A stretch of DNA of 5,290 nucleotides from Lachnospira sp. UBA5912 (GTDB taxonomy: Bacteria; Bacillota; Clostridia; Lachnospirales; Lachnospiraceae). The position numbers were made by a program, and so were the translations under genes. Location: positions 2,418-7,707 of the forward strand of contig DJDY01000079.1 of the NCBI GenBank assembly GCA_002435585.1, in the 5' to 3' direction. The stretch's first letter is position 1; every line of letters starts with the position of its first letter. The notes below the pieces were generated by a model. The model searched no databases, had not been told where the DNA came from, and saw nothing but the letters and a program-made list of their open reading frames with translations. This document shows, in pieces, positions 1 to 4,756 of the stretch.

Positions 1-410
1 ATAAGCTGATGTGGAAATGTCATCCTTGAAAAACTAAGCTTATAATCAGATCTCTTTAACACCCTTTCATCCAGTCCTAGCGAGCCACCTATGACAAACG
101 CAATATCACTCTTTCCTGTCAGTCCAAGATTGTCTATTTTCTCTGAGAGTTCAACCGAATCTATCATCTTTCCATCTATTGCAAGAGCAATAACATACAT
201 ATCATCCTTAATGCATGAAAGAAGTCTGTCACCTTCTTTTTCTTTAATCATCCTGTTAACATTATCACTTGCATTATCAGGAGTCTTTTCATCGGCTACT
301 TCTTTAATCTCAAGCTTACAATATCTGGACAATCTTTTAGAATACTCATCAATTGCCTGGCAGTAGAACTTCTCCTTAACCTTTCCCACACAACATATGG
401 TTATTTTCAT
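1..410 (-). CDS. rlmH: RlmH, 23S rRNA pseudouridine-1915 N3-methyltransferase (3' end cut by window)
   Basis: This SPOUT-class methyltransferase uses S-adenosylmethionine to methylate N3 of pseudouridine 1915 in helix 69 of 23S rRNA, acting on assembled 70S ribosomes in the cytoplasm. The frame has no stop inside the window, and 136 codons are visible from an ATG at 410-408. The N-terminus [16 protein letters not shown] is typical of the family. The AdoMet-binding knot is clear: [13 protein letters not shown] at about residues 105-117, then [12 protein letters not shown] at 125-136, which ends exactly at the window edge. The family is about 159 residues long, so roughly 23 C-terminal residues, including the usual EQLYRA and YHK segments, should lie outside. 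A GAGGG ribosome binding site sits about 6 nt before the ATG. The gene follows the small acidic-protein gene by 43 nt in the same direction, so co-transcription is likely. The family call is secure; the truncation comes from the window, not from mutation. Confidence 0.95.
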   Translation of the reverse strand, partial: MKITICCVGKVKEKFYCQAIDEYSKRLSRYCKLEIKEVADEKTPDNASDNVNRMIKEKEGDRLLSCIKDDMYVIALAIDGKMIDSVELSEKIDNLGLTGKSDIAFVIGGSLGLDERVLKRSDYKLSFSRMTFPHQL

Positions 411-425
411 AATATCCCTCTTTTC

Positions 426-444
426 TGCGCACGTTCTTTGCGCA
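426..444. repeat. short dyad TGCGCA/TGCGCA before rlmH
   Basis: Two copies of the self-complementary hexamer TGCGCA (426-431 and 439-444) flank a 7-nt spacer, so the transcript could form a 6-bp hairpin. It lies in the 43-nt gap between the small-protein stop and rlmH, just upstream of the rlmH ribosome binding site. No U-tract follows, so it is not an intrinsic terminator. It could modestly affect translation or mRNA processing, or be chance. Confidence 0.4.
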
Positions 445-453
445 CATCAATTG

Positions 454-720
454 TCAGGCTTCTACAAAAAAGTAACCATGGCCGTCATCAAGCTTGAACA
501 CTTCTAACTGCTCCTCTATCTCTTCATCTGACATTCCAGATATGTCCATGCCCTCATCGTCCATTACCTGCTTCAGTTCTCTTATATTCTTGCAATATTG
601 TGCAAAACAATCCTCAAGGAACTCTGCTGCCTCATCTTCATCAAAAACTACCGGCTCATCAAAAAGTCTCTTCTGATCTCTTAAAAATACTGCTGCACAT
701 TCTTTTATATGTTTATCCAT
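454..720 (-). CDS. small acidic protein of unknown function (88 aa)
   Basis: I do not recognise a function for this 88-residue protein, although its layout feels familiar from small conserved proteins of Lachnospiraceae. It is strongly acidic, with runs such as FDEDEAAEFLEDCF (26-39) and MSDEEIEEQLEVF (63-75), and has a predicted mostly helical body. It ends in a short hydrophobic strand-like tail, GYFFVEA. There is no signal peptide, no membrane segment and no recognisable catalytic motif. Three cysteines (8, 38, 43) are not spaced as a metal-binding motif. The ATG at 720-718 follows an AGGAG ribosome binding site (about 9 nt spacing), which fixes the start and supports a real gene. It lies 43 nt upstream of rlmH and 124 nt downstream of the HAD gene. 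A candidate promoter immediately upstream suggests it heads a small operon with rlmH. Overlapping plus-strand frames look like shadows. Confidence 0.82.
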   Translation of the reverse strand: MDKHIKECAAVFLRDQKRLFDEPVVFDEDEAAEFLEDCFAQYCKNIRELKQVMDDEGMDISGMSDEEIEEQLEVFKLDDGHGYFFVEA

Positions 721-740
721 TATTATATTCTCCTGTTTTT

Positions 741-769
741 ATTTTATATTATCAATATTATGATGTCAG
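741..769 (-). promoter_or_regulatory. candidate sigma-A promoter for the small gene and rlmH
   Basis: On the minus strand, CTGACA (769-764, one mismatch to TTGACA) is followed after exactly 17 nt by TAAAAT (746-741, one mismatch to TATAAT). Transcription would start at roughly 735, almost on the AGGAG ribosome binding site, giving a very short leader. The local A+T richness makes chance matches easier, so this is a plausible rather than certain promoter. Confidence 0.45.
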
Positions 770-810
770 GGGCAAAAGTCCTTGACTTTGATACCTACGG
801 ATTGTTCCGT
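764..810. repeat. pair of small hairpins between the HAD gene and the small gene
   Basis: Two adjacent inverted repeats fill this spacer: AAAGTC-ctt-GACTTT (775-789) and ACGGA-TTGT-TCCGT (797-810). Neither is followed by a clear U-tract in either direction, so they are not typical intrinsic terminators, though they could protect or process the HAD mRNA 3' end. The compact, G+C-richer look stands out against the A+T-rich surroundings and suggests a dispersed intergenic repeat. I cannot confirm this from one copy. The segment also overlaps the candidate -35 box at 764-769. Confidence 0.4.
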
Positions 811-844
811 GCTATGCACTCACACAATTCTTAAAGCAAAACAA

Positions 845-1627
845 TTAAAGAACATCCTTAAAGTTCTCCTTTAATGACTTCTCTACCCAATCCGTTACAT
901 ATCGTCCATGCTTCTTTATATCATCTGATGCTGTTTCCATAACATAAGAATGGGTGACAGAATCAAGCATATCAACGTCATTATAATTATCACCAAATGC
1001 CATGCATTCATCCCTGGATAATCCGAAATATTCCTGAATCTGCCTCATAGCCTTGCCCTTAGTAACACTGCTCTCCATAAAATCAAGATAAAGATCACCT
1101 GACACCGCTATAGAAGCCTGACCTTTCCATGTATTAAAGAAATGCTCCTTGGAATTCTCTATTCCACTAAGGTCACACACGGCAATCTTTAATATATCAT
1201 CATCTATATCTGAAAACTTATCTATAAGAGTCGTCTTATAATTCACGACCTTAGTCATCCTGTACAGATATTCCTCTGTCTTCGGCTTGATATATGCTGT
1301 GTGCTGGCCAGAGATAAGCACTTCACAATTCGGCTGTGCATACACATCTTCTATAATCTTCATGGCAAGATTTCTTTCCATAGCTGTCTTGGCTATAACC
1401 TGTCCTTTATACTCACTTAATGCACCATTCTCCGATATATATACAAGTCTGTCACTTACAGGTTCAAAAAGTCTCTTAAGACTGACTATCTGACGTCCAC
1501 TTGCCGGTGCAAATAAAAGTCCTGCATCAAGAAGCTTTGCAATAACTTCTATAGTTGACTCATCAACCTTCTGTGCCCCATGTCTTAGTATAGTTCCATC
1601 AAGGTCACTTGCAATTAATTTAATCAT
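845..1627 (-). CDS. Cof-type HAD-IIB family phosphatase
   Basis: This 260-residue protein is a haloacid-dehalogenase superfamily hydrolase of the Cof/IIB type, cytoplasmic and Mg-dependent, usually acting on sugar phosphates or other small phosphate esters. All four HAD motifs are visible: motif I DLDGT with nucleophile Asp8 and Asp10; motif II Ser43 in ASGR; motif III Lys190 in VTKGKAM; and motif IV GDNYNDVDML at 212-221. The C2B cap lies between motifs II and III, at about 80-180. The length is normal for the family and the protein looks intact. Its ATG (1627-1625) overlaps the maf stop in an ATGA, with an AGGAG site inside the end of maf, so the two are translationally coupled. The exact substrate cannot be read from sequence. 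Coupling to maf hints at nucleotide or metabolite house-cleaning, but that is inference. Confidence 0.93.
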   Translation of the reverse strand: MIKLIASDLDGTILRHGAQKVDESTIEVIAKLLDAGLLFAPASGRQIVSLKRLFEPVSDRLVYISENGALSEYKGQVIAKTAMERNLAMKIIEDVYAQPNCEVLISGQHTAYIKPKTEEYLYRMTKVVNYKTTLIDKFSDIDDDILKIAVCDLSGIENSKEHFFNTWKGQASIAVSGDLYLDFMESSVTKGKAMRQIQEYFGLSRDECMAFGDNYNDVDMLDSVTHSYVMETASDDIKKHGRYVTDWVEKSLKENFKDVL

Positions 1628-2256
1628 AACTTCAACTCCTGATATACTCTGGCTACTGGTAAACCTACCACATTGTTATAATCTCCATCTATTCCCTTGA
1701 TGAATGCTGCGAATCTTCCCTGTATGCCATAAGCACCAGCCTTATCCATAGGCTCTCCTGTACTTATATAATCTTTGATTTCTTTATCTGTAAGTTCATA
1801 GCAATACACATCTGTCTTAACAGAAAAGCTTTTACTGCTGCCATTACCATATAGCAATGTAACTCCTGTATACACCTGATGACAATCCCCTGATAATTCT
1901 TTTAATATTCGGTACGCATCTTTTTCATCCTTTGGCTTTGTCAGTATATGCGTATTATGACTGACTATTGTATCTGCTCCTATGATTACATAGCTGCCAT
2001 TTTTTATATCATTCATCCATTCTTTATTAAAGAATGGATTATCAGCAGAATGATTGCCGGTATTCTTTATGACTTCCTGTATCTTATCACAGACTGCCTT
2101 TGCCTTTACCTTTGAAAGATATTCAACATATTCTGATGGCTTTCTTATATCTGTATGCTCATCTGCCTCACTTGTCATAACTATAAAATCCAGTCCTATC
2201 TGTTCAAGAAGTTCTTTTCTTCTTGGAGAACCAGATGCAAGTATAATTCTGTTCAT
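1624..2256 (-). CDS. maf: Maf/YhdE-type nucleoside triphosphate pyrophosphatase with an internal insertion
   Basis: Maf proteins hydrolyse nucleoside triphosphates to monophosphate and pyrophosphate. YhdE-type members prefer dTTP, UTP and modified pyrimidine nucleotides, and are linked to nucleotide house-cleaning and, in Bacillus, to septum arrest. Visible motifs are ASGSPRRKELL (7-17), the catalytic-loop GADTIV with Asp95 (93-98), KPKDEKDA (107-114), HQVYTGV (126-132) and the YhdE-like DKAGAYGIQG (171-180). The last motif argues against the YceF (m7GTP) subgroup. At 210 residues it is about 20 longer than usual. The excess lies at about 63-88, between the AxxKA helix and GADT, and its DNA carries a 25-nt palindrome. 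The ATG at 2256-2254 is preceded by AAGGA with 10-nt spacing, located in the first unit of an 18-bp repeat array. Downstream it overlaps the HAD gene by 4 nt. The family is sure; the substrate is inferred. Confidence 0.95.
   Translation of the reverse strand: MNRIILASGSPRRKELLEQIGLDFIVMTSEADEHTDIRKPSEYVEYLSKVKAKAVCDKIQEVIKNTGNHSADNPFFNKEWMNDIKNGSYVIIGADTIVSHNTHILTKPKDEKDAYRILKELSGDCHQVYTGVTLLYGNGSSKSFSVKTDVYCYELTDKEIKDYISTGEPMDKAGAYGIQGRFAAFIKGIDGDYNNVVGLPVARVYQELKL
2015..2039. repeat. 25-nt near-perfect palindrome inside maf
   Basis: ATCCATTCTTTA (2015-2026) and TAAAGAATGGAT (2028-2039) are perfect 12-bp inverted arms around a single central base. It lies wholly within maf and encodes about residues 73-81 (NPFFNKEWM region), in the segment that appears to be an insertion relative to typical Maf proteins. 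A hairpin could form in the mRNA. It may be a palindromic insertion, a binding site or a coincidence. Confidence 0.75.
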
Positions 2257-2257
2257 T

Positions 2258-2371
2258 ATTAATTCAGTCCTTTTAATAAATAGTGTTCTTTTAACCTATG
2301 GTATTCTTTTAACCAATAATGTTTATTTAATAAATGGTTTCATGTTAACATTAACAAACAATATTCTTGTT
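2258..2371. repeat. degenerate 18-bp tandem repeat array upstream of maf
   Basis: Five consecutive 18-bp units occupy 2258-2347, and a diverged sixth occupies 2354-2371 after a 6-bp insertion. Read on the minus strand, the toward-maf units share a core close to TAAAAGRAYACYATTDRT; units 1-3 all carry TAAAAGRA. The unit nearest maf (2258-2275) contains the AAGGA ribosome binding site and the spacer up to the start codon. The rest of the array lies in the maf 5' untranslated region or promoter region. The periodicity also makes the plus-strand translation look like a repeated hexapeptide, which is not a gene. The array could affect translation initiation or mRNA stability; no known family is recognised. 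Confidence 0.7.
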
Positions 2372-2381
2372 ATACATAACT

Positions 2382-2397
2382 GCGAACATGTTTTCGC
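2382..2397. promoter_or_regulatory. LexA-box-like dyad upstream of maf
   Basis: GCGAACATGTTTTCGC is a near-palindrome with 5-bp outer arms. Its inner 14 nt, CGAACATGTTTTCG, resembles the Gram-positive SOS box (CGAAC-RNRY-GTTYC) with two mismatches. It lies about 125 bp upstream of maf, just past the leuA terminator. I could not pair it with a convincing promoter, so an operator role is only a suggestion. Confidence 0.25.
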
Positions 2398-2410
2398 TTT
2401 ATTGTAACAC

Positions 2411-2465
2411 ATAAATAAGCAGTATGCAAAAGCTAATTTACAACTATTACATACTGCTTATTTAT
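2411..2465 (-). terminator. inverted repeat, probable leuA terminator
   Basis: A perfect 16-bp inverted repeat has arms ATAAATAAGCAGTATG (2411-2426) and CATACTGCTTATTTAT (2450-2465), separated by 23 nt. It begins 26 nt after the leuA stop. In the leuA direction the core stem GCAGTATG/CATACTGC is followed by the U-rich TTATTTAT, with an A-rich run before it, as in an intrinsic terminator. The U-tract is interrupted and the loop is long, so efficiency is uncertain. On the other strand the stem is followed by a T-rich run, so it could work in both directions. Confidence 0.65.
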
Positions 2466-2491
2466 ATTTTATTCAATCTTTATTCTCTATA

Positions 2492-4153
2492 TCAGCTCTT
2501 CATGCTTCTGTTCATTGCAGACTCTACAGCATCTATAGAAGCTCTGATGATATCGTGGTCAATGCCTATACCAAAGTATTCCTTGCCATCTTCACCTTTG
2601 ATACCTACATAAGCTATAGCACTTGAATCTGAACCCTGCTTTAATGAATGTTCTTCATAGCACATTACGTCACATGGTTTTCCAAAATGCTTAGAAAGTG
2701 CATTACTTACTGCATCAAGACGACCATTACCGCCTGCATTGACAACAACGCTCTTTCCATCCTGTTCTATAGTAACCTCTGCCTGGATGCCATCTATCTG
2801 CTTGAAGTGTACTTCTGTAATCTTGAATACAGGTGTATACTTCTTATATCTCTTTTCAAATATCTCAAGCACTTCATCTGGTGCAAGCTCCTTATGATGA
2901 ACATCTGATACATCCTTAACAGCATATCCTAAGTCTTCTCTCATAGCCTTAGGTATAATCATGCCATAGTTATGCTCAAGAACGTATGCAACGCCGCCCT
3001 TACCGGACTGGCTGTTTATTCTGATAACATCTGAATCATATGTACGTCCGACATCCTCTGGATTAATAGGAAGATATGGTACTGTCCACTTAGATGGATC
3101 CTGTTCTATTCTGTAATGCATACCCTTTGATATAGCATCCTGATGAGAGCCGGAAAATGCTGCAAATACAAGCTTACCACAGTATGGATGTCTGTCATCT
3201 ATCTTCATCTGTGTAAGACGTTCAAACATCTCTGAAAGCTCTGGCATGTTAGAGAAGTCAAGTTCAGGATCAACTCCCTGTGCATACATATTCATGGCAA
3301 GGTTAACGATATCTACATTACCTGTTCTTTCACCATTGCCAAATAATGTACCTTCTATTCTGTCTGCACCTGCAAGTAAGCCAAGTTCAGCATCCGCAAC
3401 ACCTGTTCCTCTGTCGTTATGTGGATGAAGTGATACAACAACACTGTCACGGTTATGAAGATTCTTGCTCATATATTCAATCTGACTTGCAAATACATGT
3501 GGAAGTGACATCTCTACTGTAGCTGGAAGGTTAATGATACACTTCTTATCAGGTGTTGGCTGCCATATATCTATGACTGCATTGCATACCTCAAGTGCAT
3601 ATACAGGCTCTGTACCTGTGAAGCTTTCAGGACTGTATTCAAAAAGGAAGTTTCCTCCATCAGCTTCGGCAAGCTCTTTAAGTAACTTGGCACCTTCTAT
3701 GGCTATCTGCTTAACTTCATCCTTAGACTTTCTGAACACCTGTTCTCTCTGTGCTAAAGATGTCGAGTTATATACATGTACGATTGCTCTTGGTGCGCCT
3801 TTGACTGCCTCAAATGTCTTCTTAATGATATGTGGTCTTGCCTGTGTAAGAACCTGGATAGTAACATCATCTGGAATCATGTTCTTCTCAATAAGTGTAC
3901 GGCAAAGCTCATACTCTGTCTCTGATGCAGCAGGGAAACCTATCTCGATTTCCTTAAAACCAACTTCTATAAGTTTGTTAAAAAACTCAAGCTTTTCATC
4001 AAGACTCATAGGCTCAACTAACGCCTGGTTACCATCTCTTAAGTCTACTGAACACCATATTGGTGCCTTATCGATATACTCTTTCTTCACCCAGTCATTG
4101 CACTCAACTGGTGGCATAAAATAACCTCTCTTATACTGTCTGTAATCAAACAT
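2492..4153 (-). CDS. leuA: 2-isopropylmalate synthase, long LeuA type
   Basis: LeuA condenses acetyl-CoA with 2-oxoisovalerate to give 2-isopropylmalate, the first committed step of leucine synthesis, in the cytoplasm. The 553-residue protein is full length for the longer LeuA subfamily. The N-terminal TIM-barrel domain starts with APIWCSVDLRDGNQAL (30-45), where Arg39 and Asp40 are the catalytic and metal-binding pair. EIEIGFP follows at 68-74, then the HPHNDRG metal site with His243 and His245, and GNGERTGNVD at 272-281 with Asn279. The subdomain motif FSGSHQDAI is at 333-341. The C-terminal leucine-sensing regulatory domain begins near 440 and includes GGNGRLDAVSNAL (474-486). The ATG at 4153-4151 has an AGGAGG site at 8-nt spacing, so the start is well set. 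Transcription is controlled by the upstream leucine T-box, and enzyme feedback is expected from the C-terminal domain. The gene stands alone: no leuB, leuC or leuD follows. Confidence 0.97.
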   Translation of the reverse strand: MFDYRQYKRGYFMPPVECNDWVKKEYIDKAPIWCSVDLRDGNQALVEPMSLDEKLEFFNKLIEVGFKEIEIGFPAASETEYELCRTLIEKNMIPDDVTIQVLTQARPHIIKKTFEAVKGAPRAIVHVYNSTSLAQREQVFRKSKDEVKQIAIEGAKLLKELAEADGGNFLFEYSPESFTGTEPVYALEVCNAVIDIWQPTPDKKCIINLPATVEMSLPHVFASQIEYMSKNLHNRDSVVVSLHPHNDRGTGVADAELGLLAGADRIEGTLFGNGERTGNVDIVNLAMNMYAQGVDPELDFSNMPELSEMFERLTQMKIDDRHPYCGKLVFAAFSGSHQDAISKGMHYRIEQDPSKWTVPYLPINPEDVGRTYDSDVIRINSQSGKGGVAYVLEHNYGMIIPKAMREDLGYAVKDVSDVHHKELAPDEVLEIFEKRYKKYTPVFKITEVHFKQIDGIQAEVTIEQDGKSVVVNAGGNGRLDAVSNALSKHFGKPCDVMCYEEHSLKQGSDSSAIAYVGIKGEDGKEYFGIGIDHDIIRASIDAVESAMNRSMKS

Positions 4154-4378
4154 CCTTTATTCCTCCTGATTTCTTAATTATAAGGTCATGGGATGTGAAA
4201 ATCTGTTTTCACAATAATTCTTTCACCCATTATATATGCGGATTGTCATATTAAGCATCGCTAATACTCTATCCTGTCATGATATAAGTAAATACCTATA
4301 AGTCTATACATTGTATGATTGTATACCGCATATTAGTTATTAATAAGAAGCTTATATCATAAAAAGCTTCCTTAAACT
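4154..4378 (-). promoter_or_regulatory. structured leuA leader downstream of the T-box terminator
   Basis: No gene is visible in these 225 nt, but the transcript has several stems. The first is a 9-bp hairpin with AAGGAAGCTT/AAGCTTCTT arms (4373-4364 and 4353-4345). The second is a perfect 8-bp long-range pair ATATGCGG/CCGCATAT (4333-4326 with 4241-4234) enclosing 84 nt. The third is a tight GTGAAAA-CAGA-TTTTCAC hairpin (4212-4195) nested in an ATGGG/CCCAT pair (4230-4226 with 4192-4188). The leuA AGGAGG site is at 4167-4162. Neither stem overlaps it directly. The length is unusual after a T-box, where the gene often begins within a few tens of bases. No known riboswitch class is recognised. 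Confidence 0.45.
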
Positions 4379-4424
4379 AAAAAAACTTTCGTCTCAAAGA
4401 ACATATAGTCCAAAGAGACGAAAG
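4379..4424 (-). terminator. T-box intrinsic terminator before leuA
   Basis: CTTTCGTCTC (4424-4415 on the minus strand) pairs perfectly with GAGACGAAAG (4395-4386), a 10-bp stem followed by seven U residues (4385-4379). The loop can fold further through GGAC/GUUC after a symmetric U-rich internal loop. It terminates leuA transcription when leucyl-tRNA is charged. Its 5' arm contains CGUCUCU, the strand that instead pairs with the T-box sequence in the antiterminator. Confidence 0.93.
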
Positions 4425-4700
4425 ATTATTAATCTCACGCGATACCACTCTTATTCGCAGCTTATGCTACGCTCTCACTGAATACGTACACATCAAGTTG
4501 ATATGTATTATATTCTGTCCGCTTTAACGGTCGGCCTCCGTCTACGCCTACTTTACAGCTTAACTGTGCGTTAAATATTTCGGGTAGCAGCTCCAAGGCG
4601 AGTTCAATAAGTTCCTTCCACTGTCTTGCACCATACGACAGCTCTCTGAAGCCAGTTCTTATCTAATATTCCTCAAGTGTCAAAGATGGGATTATCAATT
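4379..4700 (-). ncRNA. T-box riboswitch, leucine-specific (CUC specifier)
   Basis: The leader RNA senses uncharged tRNA-Leu and lets transcription proceed into leuA when leucine is short. Stem I is recognisable by AGAGAGCUG near 4648-4639 and by the terminal hairpin CUGUC/GACAG (4641-4637 with 4625-4621). The specifier loop reads GAA-CUC-GCCUUGGAG, placing the CUC leucine codon at 4602-4600. Downstream come CCCGAAAU, a GUAGG segment and a stem-II-like region. The T-box bulge AGAGUGGUAUCGCG lies at 4451-4438, a variant of the usual AGGGUGGNACCGCG. UGGU can pair with the ACCA end of tRNA-Leu, whose discriminator base is A. AGAG pairs with CUCU in the terminator 5' arm to form the antiterminator. 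Identity and leucine specificity agree with the downstream gene. The 5' boundary is estimated from the promoter. Confidence 0.95.
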
Positions 4701-4706
4701 AGTTAG

Positions 4707-4735
4707 ATGATAACGCATATGCCAGATATTGTCAA
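4707..4735 (-). promoter_or_regulatory. sigma-A promoter of the leuA T-box transcript
   Basis: On the minus strand a perfect TTGACA (4735-4730) is followed after exactly 17 nt by TATCAT (4712-4707, one mismatch to TATAAT). Transcription should start near 4700, just upstream of T-box Stem I. It begins only 21 nt after the stop codon of the upstream gene. Because attenuation does the regulation, a strong constitutive promoter is expected here. Confidence 0.88.
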
Positions 4736-4756
4736 CCATAAAATCGCAGTTTCCTA

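Noticed and set aside
91..366. Plus-strand frame of 91 codons at the left end
   Set aside because: It lies opposite the clear RlmH coding frame and has no ribosome binding site or recognisable motif.
2258..2371. Possible CRISPR array
   Set aside because: The 18-bp units are directly abutting and degenerate, without unique spacers, and no cas genes are present.
2054..2407. Plus-strand frame of 117 codons ending in a repeated hexapeptide
   Set aside because: It is the reverse of maf plus the 18-bp array. The apparent peptide repeat is just the DNA periodicity, which is a multiple of three.
3534..4124. Open frame of 196 codons on the plus strand opposite leuA
   Set aside because: It is antisense to highly conserved leuA coding sequence, is rich in Ser, Leu and Thr as expected for a shadow frame, and shows no family motif.
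4188..4230. Fourteen-codon leader peptide frame before leuA (starts MGERII)
   Set aside because: There is no ribosome binding site before its ATG and no leucine codon run, and leuA is already controlled by the T-box. The sequence is better explained by its hairpin.
4229..4234. TATAAT on the minus strand as a second leuA promoter
   Set aside because: The hexamers 15-18 nt upstream do not resemble TTGACA, and TATAAT is common by chance in A+T-rich sequence.
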